This document shows positions 7,217-14,611 of a DNA stretch of 55,246 nt, piece after piece. The DNA is from an uncultured Synechococcus sp. Lineage in GTDB: Bacteria; Cyanobacteriota; Cyanobacteriia; Phormidesmidales; Phormidesmidaceae. Positions within the stretch are counted from its first letter, which is position 1, and each line of letters opens with the position of its first letter. The stretch lies in NCBI GenBank assembly GCA_937911865.1, contig CALDSK010000336.1:1-55246 (forward strand), written 5' to 3'. Position numbers and translations under genes: made by a program. Below the pieces are notes generated by a model. The model saw only the letters and a program-made list of their open reading frames with translations, searched no databases and was not told the origin of the DNA.

Positions 7217-8089
7217 ATGGCTTTCGGACCAGCATCACGATTGGGCGTCAGTCTTTTTGATGAAACGCCGGCTGTAGAGTGGGTTCCCGGACTCTCTTCA
7301 GACGAGCTTGAAAACATTATCAACGCCGTGTACCGACAGGTGTTGGGCAATGCCTACGTGATGGAAAGCGAGCGCCTCTCGGTCGCCGAATCTCAGTTCA
7401 AGCGCGGCGAGTACACGGTGCGAGACTTCGTTCGCGCTGTCGCCAAGTCTGATCTTTACCGCACGCGCTTCTTCGAAGGTTGCCCCCGCTATCGCTACAC
7501 GGAACTCAACTTCCGCCATCTGTTGGGCCGCGCACCCAACAACTACGATGAAATGAAGTTCCACAGCAATATTTTGGATGAAGGCGGCTTTGAAGCCGAT
7601 ATCGATTCCTACTTAGACAGCGACGAGTACCAAAATGTTTTTGGGCAAGACTTGGTTCCCTACATCAGGGGCTACAAAACTGAAGCCTCTGAGAGCATGG
7701 TTGAGTTTACTCACATGTTTGAACTGGTGCGCGGCGCGTCTAGTAGCTCTCTTAAGGGCAGCACATCTGGCAAAGAGCCTCGCTTGAACAAGCTGGTTAT
7801 TAACGCTATTCCTACTGCGGTTAAAGCGCCTTCCGGCGGTTCTGACGGCTGGGCATTCAGCGAGCCACCAACCGCTGCACCGGTTCGCGTTGGCAGTGGC
7901 ATCGGCGAGCGTGGCAAGGTCTACCGGATCGAAGTCACAGCAATTCGTGCCAACACCGTGCGCAAAGCGTCTTCTCGCTTCCGTCGTTCAAACCAGGTTT
8001 ACCTGGTTCCTTACGAGAAGCTCTCCCAGGAGTACCAGCGCATCCATAAGTCTGGTGGCACCATCGCCAGCATCACTGAAGTTAGCTAA
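7217..8089 (+). CDS. cpeC: Phycoerythrin rod linker CpeC
   Basis: A 290-residue rod linker with a PBS_linker_poly domain at about residues 25-175 and a CpcD domain at about 235-288. The linker domain shows VYRQVLGNAYVMESERLSVA, VRDFVRAVAKSDLYRTRFF and LNFRHLLGRAPNNYDEM; the CpcD domain ends IHKSGGTIASITEV. Such linkers sit in the hole of phycoerythrin hexamers and join them into rods. It is first in the cpeC-cpeD-cpeE series that, in other phycoerythrin strains, is transcribed with cpeSTR, and that order is preserved here. The longest of the three and its first position support the cpeC assignment. A hairpin follows the gene. Confidence 0.9.
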   Translation: MAFGPASRLGVSLFDETPAVEWVPGLSSDELENIINAVYRQVLGNAYVMESERLSVAESQFKRGEYTVRDFVRAVAKSDLYRTRFFEGCPRYRYTELNFRHLLGRAPNNYDEMKFHSNILDEGGFEADIDSYLDSDEYQNVFGQDLVPYIRGYKTEASESMVEFTHMFELVRGASSSSLKGSTSGKEPRLNKLVINAIPTAVKAPSGGSDGWAFSEPPTAAPVRVGSGIGERGKVYRIEVTAIRANTVRKASSRFRRSNQVYLVPYEKLSQEYQRIHKSGGTIASITEVS

Positions 8090-8105
8090 ACCGCTAGCGA
8101 ACACT

Positions 8106-8146
8106 AAGGATAGATAGAGCCTCAAATGAGTCCTCTGTCTATCCTT
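8106..8146 (+). other. Intercistronic hairpin between cpeC and cpeD
   Basis: Arms 8106-8119 and 8133-8146 pair over 14 bases with one G-U wobble and a 13-base loop. No T-run follows, so this looks more like an mRNA-stabilising or processing hairpin than a terminator. It could set the cpeC:cpeD message ratio. Confidence 0.65.
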
Positions 8147-8219
8147 GTCTTGCTTTGACTTACCTTTGTGTCTGTTGAGAGATTTGACCGTTTAAAACAT
8201 AGAAAATAGGAGAACCCCC

Positions 8220-8963
8220 ATGGCTGATGGCTATACCTACGAATTGTGGCCCACAAGCTCGCCAGAAGATGTTCAAGCAATCATTCGTGCTGTTTACAAG
8301 CAGGTGCTAGGCAATCCTCACGTGATGGAAAGTGAGCGTTTGACGACCGCTGAATCTCAGCTCAAAGATGGCTCATCCTCTGTGCGTGAGTTTGTTCGTG
8401 CGGTTGCCAAGTCAGACTTCTACAAAGCTCGCTACTTTGAAACCTGTGGTCCTTACCGCTCCACTGAACTGAACTTTCAGCACATTCTAGGCGGCGCACC
8501 AGAATCTCAGGCAGAAGCGTCTGAACACATTCGCCGCTGTGCGGAAGAAGGATTCGATGCGGATATCGATTCCTACGTTGATAGCGATGAATATCAAGAA
8601 GCCTTTGGTGAAAATGTTGTTCCATTTTCACGTGAGAAGAGCGAAGCGGGTCGCAAGCAAGTAGTTTACAATCGCAATTTCGCTGTGAACCGTGGCCCTG
8701 CGCAGGTTAGCAGCGCGGTTAAAGACTCTCAGCTAGTGTACGAAGTGGCTACCAACAGTGCTAATAAGATCACTGATTCAAAAGCAACAGCAGGCTCTGT
8801 CACTGAAAAGCGCTTCAAAATTAAGACAACAGGTGCGAAATTCGACCGCCGTCGCCGCGTTAGCTTCGACGAGTACATTGTTGATGCAACCAAGATGACG
8901 CCCCAAATTCAGCGGATTCAGCGTAGCGGTGCCAAGATTGTCAGCATTACGGAAATTAAGTAG
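8220..8963 (+). CDS. cpeD: Phycoerythrin rod linker CpeD
   Basis: 247 residues with a PBS linker domain at about 15-165 and a CpcD domain over the last 55 residues. The linker motifs are VYKQVLGNPHVMESERLTTA, VREFVRAVAKSDFYKARYF and LNFQHILGGAPESQAEASEH; the end reads IQRSGAKIVSITEIK. AGGAGAA precedes the ATG. It lies 130 bases after cpeC, beyond a hairpin, and is followed by a very strong terminator. Assignment to cpeD rather than cpeE rests on gene order, because the paralogues are alike. Confidence 0.85.
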   Translation: MADGYTYELWPTSSPEDVQAIIRAVYKQVLGNPHVMESERLTTAESQLKDGSSSVREFVRAVAKSDFYKARYFETCGPYRSTELNFQHILGGAPESQAEASEHIRRCAEEGFDADIDSYVDSDEYQEAFGENVVPFSREKSEAGRKQVVYNRNFAVNRGPAQVSSAVKDSQLVYEVATNSANKITDSKATAGSVTEKRFKIKTTGAKFDRRRRVSFDEYIVDATKMTPQIQRIQRSGAKIVSITEIK

Positions 8964-9021
8964 ACGTTGGCAAAAATGTAGACACTGCGATTTAAGCAGA
9001 CACTGCTAAACAACAAACTGC

Positions 9022-9080
9022 TAAACAAGAAAAAGAGCCAGAGCCTTTTATAAATGGGCTTTGGCTCTTTTTCTTGTTTA
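9022..9080 (+). terminator. 24-bp terminator between cpeD and cpeE
   Basis: Arms 9022-9045 and 9057-9080 pair over 24 bases with a single G-U wobble and an 11-base loop. The right arm contains TTTTT and mirrors AAAAAG on the left, so it can act in either direction. It divides the 348-base gap 8964-9311. The rest of the gap shows nothing clear except GGAG before the cpeE start. Confidence 0.85.
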
Positions 9081-9311
9081 AGTTTTCGAGACAGCTGACA
9101 AAACAGCTGGGCAAATACATTAAGTTATTTGTATTAGTTAAACGCTTTCTCATCTTCGGCTTCGTAATCCGGTTAGCTAGATAATAGTCGTGGGTATTTA
9201 TTACTAGCTTTCTTCTTTCGAACGTTAGGGAAAAAACCTGCGGTTCAAGCGTTGGCATAGTTGCTAACTGCTTTCAGTTTTTAATCTAAAAATAAACGGA
9301 GTACACACTTT

Positions 9312-10073
9312 ATGTCGATTTGGGTAGCCAGTCCTGAACCCGTTGAGCTGCGTCCTAACGCCTCTGAAGAAGATTTACAGCTTGTAATTAGCGCCGTTTA
9401 CAAGCATGTGTTGGGCAATCACCACGTCATGGAAAGTCAAAGACTTGACAGCGCCGAATCCCTACTGCGTAACGGCGATATCAGCGTGCGCGGATTTGTT
9501 CGCGCGGTTGCAAAGTCTGACCTTTACCGCTCTCTGTTCTTCGAGTCTTCCTCGGCTTACAGCTTTATTGAAAACAATTTTCAAAATCTGTTGGGACGCG
9601 CCCCAGAAGATCAAAGCGAGATTTCTGCCCACACAAACATTTGCCTAGAGCGTGGCTATGACGGCGAGATCGATTCTTATATCGATAGCGACGAGTATTG
9701 GAAAAGCTTTGGTGAGAACACCGCACCTTATCTACGCGGCCAGAACACAGAGGCAGGGCTGAAGAATAATAGCTTTAACCGGACTTTGGTGATCGCAGGC
9801 GGAAATGCGTCTAACAACCCCGGTAAAAAAGCGCTGCTCACCAGCGATATCGCCGGAAACCGTCCGACTAAGGTCAAGTCACCCAAAAGCAGCGTTTCTT
9901 CAACCGCTGATACCACAGGCCGCTTCCGAATTTCGGTCACAGGCGCCAATACAGGCGGCAGCCGCACTCCTCGCAGCAACACTAGCTACGAAGTAGGCTA
10001 CAAGCAGCTGCAAAACAAAATCCGAACCATCCAAAGGTTCGGCGGCAAAATTGTCAGTATCGAGTCGATCTAA
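9312..10073 (+). CDS. cpeE: Phycoerythrin rod linker CpeE
   Basis: A 253-residue linker with a PBS linker domain at about 20-170 (VYKHVLGNHHVMESQRLDSA, VRGFVRAVAKSDLYRSLFFE, NNFQNLLGRAPEDQSEISAH) and a CpcD domain at the end (IQRFGGKIVSIESI). GGAG lies ten bases before ATG 9312. It stands behind a strong terminator, so its message either depends on readthrough or starts from its own promoter. It is followed after 32 bases by the small CpcD-type gene with a good Shine-Dalgarno, so those two are probably co-transcribed. Confidence 0.85.
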   Translation: MSIWVASPEPVELRPNASEEDLQLVISAVYKHVLGNHHVMESQRLDSAESLLRNGDISVRGFVRAVAKSDLYRSLFFESSSAYSFIENNFQNLLGRAPEDQSEISAHTNICLERGYDGEIDSYIDSDEYWKSFGENTAPYLRGQNTEAGLKNNSFNRTLVIAGGNASNNPGKKALLTSDIAGNRPTKVKSPKSSVSSTADTTGRFRISVTGANTGGSRTPRSNTSYEVGYKQLQNKIRTIQRFGGKIVSIESI

Positions 10074-10105
10074 CCCTTAAGCAGCTCGTAAGGAGATTAA
10101 ACGCG

Positions 10106-10402
10106 ATGGCAGGGATGAATGTGCTCGGCAGCGCCGGGATTAGTGACTACCAAAATCGAACGGTCACCATTGAGGTTTCGGGTATAGCTCAACAGTCTGT
10201 GCTCAAAACCAGTAACTACACCGTGCGGGTGCCTTATAGCCAGATGTCTCAGGCGATGCAATCGATCAATCGTCAGGGCGGCAAGGTTGCCTCTATTCAG
10301 CTGATGGGGAATACACCCGTCGTTGCCGAAAACGAGCATACTCAAGGCGACGAAGAAGATAGCAATACGGCTTCATCTGAAGAAAGCTCTGATGATAGCT
10401 AA
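10106..10402 (+). CDS. Stand-alone CpcD-type rod-cap linker with acidic tail
   Basis: 98 residues. About 10-72 form a CpcD domain like the C-termini of cpeC, cpeD and cpeE: RTVTIEVSGIAQQSVLKTSN, YTVRVPYSQMSQAMQSINRQ and GGKVASIQLM. CpcD-type proteins cap rod ends and limit their length; the usual one caps phycocyanin rods. The last 25 residues are almost all acidic, Ser or Thr, ending SSEESSDDS, which the family normally lacks. AAGGAG precedes ATG 10106. Its place behind cpeE suggests a phycoerythrin rod cap, which is inference. Confidence 0.8.
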   Translation: MAGMNVLGSAGISDYQNRTVTIEVSGIAQQSVLKTSNYTVRVPYSQMSQAMQSINRQGGKVASIQLMGNTPVVAENEHTQGDEEDSNTASSEESSDDS

Positions 10403-10448
10403 CAGGAGAAGGAAGTCCGCTTTTTTCTCTGTAGGCGCCAATAGTCTG

Positions 10449-10483
10449 TCTAGAGTAATCAATCTAGAGTAATCAATCTAGAG
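10449..10483. repeat. 14-bp tandem duplication
   Basis: TCTAGAGTAATCAA at 10449-10462 is repeated exactly at 10463-10476 with a partial third copy TCTAGAG. It lies between the cap-linker gene and the terminator before cpeS. Confidence 0.8.
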
Positions 10484-10517
10484 ATAGATAAAGCGGCTCA
10501 ATAGCCTTTAATCTATT

Positions 10518-10550
10518 AGTAGGGCCGAAAGGATAGACCTTGGCCCTACT
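10518..10550 (+). terminator. Hairpin before cpeS
   Basis: AGTAGGGCC at 10518-10526 pairs perfectly with GGCCCTACT at 10542-10550 over a 15-base loop, followed by a T-rich TTCTCTTTG. It would end or attenuate the linker transcript before cpeS. Confidence 0.65.
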
Positions 10551-10596
10551 TTCTCTTTGTACGACTCAATTTAAGCGACTAAGCGTGCGACTGACT

Positions 10597-11151
10597 ATGG
10601 GCATGGATATTGATACTTTTGTAGCCCGCTCTTTGGGTAAGTGGCGATCGCAGCGTAGCGCTCATCACTTAGCCTTTGCCCACTTCGAAGAAATCCGTTC
10701 AATGATCGAAATTGAAGGGCTAGCAAAAGACGATCCAAGCGTACTGGCACTCTGCAAAAGTCAAGGTATCGATATTAGCGCCATTGCGACCCCATTCAAG
10801 ATGAGCTGGGAAGGCGAAACCGACTGGAACGAAGACGACGTACTAAAAGGTCAAACGATTTTAGTGCCCGTTCCCCATGTTGGAGATAACAGCGGCGAAA
10901 ACAACAGCGGTAAGCTGCTACGCGATCAAGGCTACGCCGAAACCATTCCTGCCGCAGGTGATTACACCATCACGTCAGATGGCACATTTGTGCTCACCAC
11001 AGGCTACGACCGCGCCGCCGCCGAAGAAAAAATTTGGTTCGCCAGCGACAACCTGCGCTTTCGCGTCTCGCTAATCAAAACCAGTGACGGCAAAGGCGTG
11101 ACAACATCGTCTCTCTCTTCCGAAGTGCGTATCTTACCGAAGAGTGAGTAA
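10597..11151 (+). CDS. cpeS: Phycoerythrobilin lyase CpeS
   Basis: About 184 residues with the CpcS/CpeS lipocalin-like fold: DTFVARSLGKWRSQRSAHHL at the N-terminus, SGKLLRDQGYAETIPAAGDY in the middle and IWFASDNLRFRVSLIKTSDG near the end. In other strains CpeS attaches phycoerythrobilin to Cys82 of beta-phycoerythrin. The cpeS-cpeT-cpeR order behind the linkers is that of the known cpeCDESTR operon. The start is ATG 10597 or ATG 10603; the latter gives the usual MD..FV beginning. An in-frame TTG at 10540 is rejected because it lies in the loop of the preceding hairpin. Confidence 0.88.
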   Translation: MGMDIDTFVARSLGKWRSQRSAHHLAFAHFEEIRSMIEIEGLAKDDPSVLALCKSQGIDISAIATPFKMSWEGETDWNEDDVLKGQTILVPVPHVGDNSGENNSGKLLRDQGYAETIPAAGDYTITSDGTFVLTTGYDRAAAEEKIWFASDNLRFRVSLIKTSDGKGVTTSSLSSEVRILPKSE

Positions 11152-11301
11152 ACAGTCTCTGACGTCTCATCTATTTTCTGCATAATTTATTTTCTGCATA
11201 GAGAATGGCGAGCTGATGACAATCTTTTTTCTACAATCGTTAATTAATAGCAGCTTCTAATAGTCGTCTTTAGTACAAGCACCCCCTGACTTTTATCTAT
11301 C

Positions 11302-11967
11302 ATGACCGCGCCTATCGCCAATTTGTCTACCGCTAACCAGGACCTGGTAACCCTAGCCACCTGGATGGCTGGAGACTTTAGCAACTTTAAGCAGGCCAAC
11401 GCAGCGCTCAAAGACTTCGCTCACATCCGCATATTTTTCCGCCCGCTGCCGTACGATTTTTTTGAAGCGTTAGGCTTTCCCGGTGGCATCGGCTTCTATT
11501 CTGAGCAGGTCTACGACTATGATCTGTGGAGTCCCTACCGTCAGGGTCTACACAGAGTCATCGCCAAAGAAGACCACGTCTACATCGAAAACTACGGCTT
11601 TAAAGATGGCGTGCCGTACGCCGGATCTGGTCATAACCGAGACATTCTCAACACGATTCCGGCAGAGGGCGCTATCCGGCGAGCCGGATGCTCTATGGTT
11701 TTTCGGCGTCAGTCAAACGATGATGGCGATAAGTTCATCGGCAGCGTAGAGCCGGGGAACAACTGTCAGATTCCTCGCAAAGGCAAGCTCACCTATCTGG
11801 TTAGCCACGTAGAGGTTACCGAAAATAGCTGGATGAGCCTTGACCAGGGCATGGATTTAGAAACCCACGAGCACGTATGGGGCTCCACAGAAGGGGCCTT
11901 GAAGTTTGAGAAAAGAGAAAGCTTTGCCCAAGAGCTACCGCTGCAACACATCCAAGGCGAGGTATAA
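11302..11967 (+). CDS. cpeT: Phycoerythrobilin lyase CpeT
   Basis: 221 residues of the CpeT/CpcT family, a small beta-barrel lyase group acting on the Cys155/165-type site of beta subunits. Family marks are LATWMAGDFSNFKQANA at the N-terminus, GFYSEQVYDYDLWSPYRQGL, GCSMVFRRQ..FIGSVEPG with the conserved Cys, and the C-terminal EHVWGSTEGALKFEKRESFA. It ends one base before the cpeR ATG, so the two are probably translated together. A second CpeT-like gene lies at 13663. The start ATG 11302 matches the family length but has no evident Shine-Dalgarno. Confidence 0.9.
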   Translation: MTAPIANLSTANQDLVTLATWMAGDFSNFKQANAALKDFAHIRIFFRPLPYDFFEALGFPGGIGFYSEQVYDYDLWSPYRQGLHRVIAKEDHVYIENYGFKDGVPYAGSGHNRDILNTIPAEGAIRRAGCSMVFRRQSNDDGDKFIGSVEPGNNCQIPRKGKLTYLVSHVEVTENSWMSLDQGMDLETHEHVWGSTEGALKFEKRESFAQELPLQHIQGEV

Positions 11968-11968
11968 A

Positions 11969-12274
11969 ATGCTGCCTCCACCTGCCAAAAAGAAAATGCA
12001 GGCATGGATTCGCAGCCGTCACCTCATTTGCTCAGGCAACTTCTTCATTTTTGAGACGGTTGAGTATTCAACGGTCGATAAGTTCGAGGCCTGCGTAGAG
12101 GCCCTGGGCGGCACGCTGATTTCAGTCGAACCGCTCAAAAAAATTTGGATTGGCAAGCACCGCCGGGTGGTGCTCTACCACGCTAAAGCCAGCTTGCATA
12201 CGCCGCACCATGAGCTTAACCAGTATTGGATCAAGTACGGCAGCTTTCGCACCCGATTTGACGAACGTGAATAG
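11969..12274 (+). CDS. cpeR: Phycoerythrin gene activator CpeR
   Basis: A 101-residue basic protein matching CpeR: SRHLICSGNFFIFETVEYST, FEACVEALGGTLISVEPLKK and RRVVLYHAKASLHTPHHELN. CpeR is required for expression of cpeBA in chromatically adapting strains, although how it binds is not established. ATG 11969 begins one base after the cpeT stop, which supports this start over upstream in-frame codons inside cpeT. The likely targets, cpeBA, are about 10 kb to the right. It closes the linker-lyase-regulator series. Confidence 0.9.
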   Translation: MLPPPAKKKMQAWIRSRHLICSGNFFIFETVEYSTVDKFEACVEALGGTLISVEPLKKIWIGKHRRVVLYHAKASLHTPHHELNQYWIKYGSFRTRFDERE

Positions 12275-12437
12275 TCTAACGCTGTTTGACTTTACAATCC
12301 CTCACATTTAGCAGGGATCAAACTTCCTACTATGAAGGAAAGCAGGATCACAGACTCTAAGCGGTATAGCAAACGGTCTTGTTGTTCGCGCTTTGCCCCC
12401 TTTTTCCAGTAAACATTTTCACAAGAGAATCTTCCTA

Positions 12438-13517
12438 ATGGTAAGCACCTTTATTAATCCTGTGGTTAATCCTGATCGCGCTCTGGGAATTAACGCATTC
12501 GTAGACAATCCACCTATTGATAGCTGGTCTGCGAAGTCTTCTGAAGATTTAGAAGGGCTTATTAACGCGATTTACAAACAGGTTTTGAGTAACGCCTACG
12601 TGATGGAGAGCGAACGTCAGCAGGTGCCAGAGTCTCAGTTCAAGCGTGGAGAATTGAGTGTAGCCGAATTTATCCGACAAATCGCTAAGTCTGATCTGTA
12701 TCGCACTCGCTTTTTTGAAAATGGACCACGCAATCGGTTTATCGAACTCAACTTTAAGCATTTCTTAGGTCGCGCACCGGAAAGCCGGTCTGAGTTTGCA
12801 GAGCATAGTGCCACTTTGGATAATAAAGGCTACGAAGCTGAAATAGATTCATACCTTGACGGTGAGGAATACAACCAAGCCTTTGGTCCTAACACGGTGC
12901 CTTTTTATAGGGGCTACAAAACAGAAGCCAGTACACCTACAGGCTTTACTCACATGTTTTCGCTGTTACGGGGTGCTTCTAGCAGTGACAAAAATGTAAC
13001 TAGAAATAACCCGGCCAAGTTAACCAGTCATCTGTTAGCAGATGATGCTAGCCCCATCCTCTCACCCTCTGGCGCGACGAATCGACAGGGTTTTGGCAAG
13101 GACGCAGATATCAATAGTCTCATTCAATCTGTCCTAAATAGACCGACCGTTGCCCCCTCAGCGGTGAGTGCTGCTCGTTGGGCAGAGCCACAGACTAAGC
13201 CACAGGATAAGCCACAAACAGCTCGGGCAGATCTGAGCGACAAATCGAGGTCACAGGCAGAGCAGATTGAACAGCTTGAAAGACAATTGGCTAAGTTGAG
13301 ACCCTTGTCTACGATTGGCGAAGCTATTTTGCGTAAGGGTCAACAGCCACCCGCCGCTACGGCAGAGCCTAACTTTGGCAGCGGCAGTGCTCTAGCGCAG
13401 AAAATTGACGACCAAGCAAAGCAGATCGAAAAGCTGCAAGGCGAACTTATGAGTGCCCGCTCACTCTCCACGATTGCTGAATTTAAGCTCAATAAGTGGC
13501 GTCAGCGTTCTTACTAA
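12438..13517 (+). CDS. Phycobilisome rod linker with duplicated helical C-terminal motif
   Basis: 359 residues. The N-terminal half is a PBS linker domain (about 35-185) close to CpeC: IYKQVLSNAYVMESERQQVP, VAEFIRQIAKSDLYRTRFFE and LNFKHFLGRAPESRSEFAEH. No CpcD domain follows. Instead there is a Pro/Thr/Gln-rich spacer and two related segments of about 31 residues, 273-303 and 326-356, sharing QAxQIExL...L...R.LSTI.E..L.K and predicted to form amphipathic helices or coiled coil. This is not a CpcG rod-core linker nor a membrane-anchored CpcL. ATG 12438 follows AGAGAA. It stands between cpeR and a cpeT paralogue and is closed by a terminator. A role in joining rods to another structure is a guess. 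Confidence 0.8.
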   Translation: MVSTFINPVVNPDRALGINAFVDNPPIDSWSAKSSEDLEGLINAIYKQVLSNAYVMESERQQVPESQFKRGELSVAEFIRQIAKSDLYRTRFFENGPRNRFIELNFKHFLGRAPESRSEFAEHSATLDNKGYEAEIDSYLDGEEYNQAFGPNTVPFYRGYKTEASTPTGFTHMFSLLRGASSSDKNVTRNNPAKLTSHLLADDASPILSPSGATNRQGFGKDADINSLIQSVLNRPTVAPSAVSAARWAEPQTKPQDKPQTARADLSDKSRSQAEQIEQLERQLAKLRPLSTIGEAILRKGQQPPAATAEPNFGSGSALAQKIDDQAKQIEKLQGELMSARSLSTIAEFKLNKWRQRSY

Positions 13518-13549
13518 CTCGCCTTTAATTCTTACTAACTCGCCCTTAA
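13508..13549. repeat. 21-bp tandem duplication spanning the linker stop codon
   Basis: Copies at 13508-13528 and 13529-13549 differ at one base. The first copy contains the last codons and TAA of the linker gene, so the duplication adds a pseudo-3' end just outside the coding region. Confidence 0.85.
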
Positions 13550-13554
13550 AAAGA

Positions 13555-13595
13555 GCAATAAGCGGAGTAGGATCTCACTTCGCTTATTGCCTTTT
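13555..13595 (+). terminator. Terminator of the helical-tail linker gene
   Basis: GCAATAAGCGGAGT at 13555-13568 pairs with ACTTCGCTTATTGC at 13577-13590 with one mismatch-type bulge, followed by CTTTT. Position about 40 bases after the stop fits a Rho-independent terminator. Confidence 0.75.
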
Positions 13596-13662
13596 ATACT
13601 TGGCGCACTTCATAGCGCATTTCATACTTAGCGCTTTACTTTCTTTTCAATACCAAAAGCAC

Positions 13663-14253
13663 ATGCCTCATTCAACCGACATCGCCACGCTGACGAAGTG
13701 GATGGCTGCCGATTTCAGCAACCAGGAGCAGGCAATTGAAAACCCGCCGTTCTTTGCGCATATTCGGGTGTGTATGCGGCCGCTTCCGGCTGGGTTTCAA
13801 CCTGGCATTAGCCTGTATCTAGAGCAGGCCTATAACTTTCAAATCGATAAGCCCTATCGCGTTCGGGTGCTGCACTTCATTCAAAGAGAGAACGATGTTC
13901 TGCTAGAAAACTACCGGGTAAAAGAAGAAGAGAATTACTACGGGGCCGCTCGCGATTTGGATAAGCTCGCCACCCTTACCGCTGAGGCACTTGAACCCAT
14001 GGGTGGCTGTGACATTATCGTACGTTGGGAAAACAACAGCTTTATCGGGGAGGTAGAACCCGGCAAGAAGTGCACGGTAGTTCGTAACGGAGCGACTACT
14101 TATTTGGATAATAAGTTTATCGTCACCGAAAGCCACATGACGAGCTACGACCGAGGCCGCGATCCGAATACCGATAAACTGGTGTGGGGCTCGGTAGCAG
14201 GGCCCTTTGAGTTCGATAAAAGGGAGCGCTTCGCTGATGAAATTAAGGCGTGA
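13663..14253 (+). CDS. CpeT/CpcT-family lyase paralogue
   Basis: 196 residues of the CpeT/CpcT family: DIATLTKWMAADFSNQEQAI, GISLYLEQAYNFQIDKPYRV, GGCDIIVRWENNSFIGEVEP with the family Cys, and KLVWGSVAGPFEFDKRERFA. It is recognisably related to cpeT at 11302 but shorter by some 25 residues. With the helical-tail linker it follows cpeR, suggesting a later addition to the cluster. The ATG at 13663 matches the family start; longer in-frame starts lie across the linker terminator. Which subunit it serves is unknown. CpeT-like enzymes act on Cys155/165 sites, and one beta subunit, cpeB, is encoded nearby. Confidence 0.85.
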   Translation: MPHSTDIATLTKWMAADFSNQEQAIENPPFFAHIRVCMRPLPAGFQPGISLYLEQAYNFQIDKPYRVRVLHFIQRENDVLLENYRVKEEENYYGAARDLDKLATLTAEALEPMGGCDIIVRWENNSFIGEVEPGKKCTVVRNGATTYLDNKFIVTESHMTSYDRGRDPNTDKLVWGSVAGPFEFDKRERFADEIKA

Positions 14254-14611
14254 TAGCGGCTCTTCTATCGAACGACTGTGAGCTTGCCGCTAGCAAACAT
14301 TAGTTCGCATAGCTTCGTATAACGTTATCCTTTTGAGCATTATTCACTACAGACAGGGCAATTCTCCGTTACAAAACTGCAAAGAGTAAACATTGGTAGC
14401 CGAATGTAAATAAAGCCGAGGCGAAATCAAACCGGCCTTGGCTCATGCTTATACTGAACTTTCAACCTTAAACATCCTAAGAAAAATAATTAGGTTGAAG
14501 CTTTTTTAACCCACGACAAACGTGCCTGTAGAGAAGGACGGACAGCTTCTCTTACAGCACCAAAAGCAAGGGTCAAAAGCTGAGGTTTTAGCACAATAGG
14601 AGAGCATGTTT
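14254..14611. other. 358-base gap before chlN, with one hairpin
   Basis: AGCCGAGGC at 14414-14422 pairs with GCCTTGGCT at 14435-14443 with one G-U wobble. No T-run follows, so terminator function is uncertain. TAGGAGAG stands before chlN. No coding region or recognisable promoter was found in the rest. Confidence 0.5.

Noticed and set aside
10540..10596. TTG start for cpeS with GAAAGGA upstream
   Set aside because: The TTG and its Shine-Dalgarno-like bases lie in the loop and stem of a hairpin, and the extra residues do not belong to the family.
14306..14330. Stretch resembling one arm of loxP (ATAGCTTCGTATA)
   Set aside because: No inverted second arm or spacer of the right form; chance similarity.
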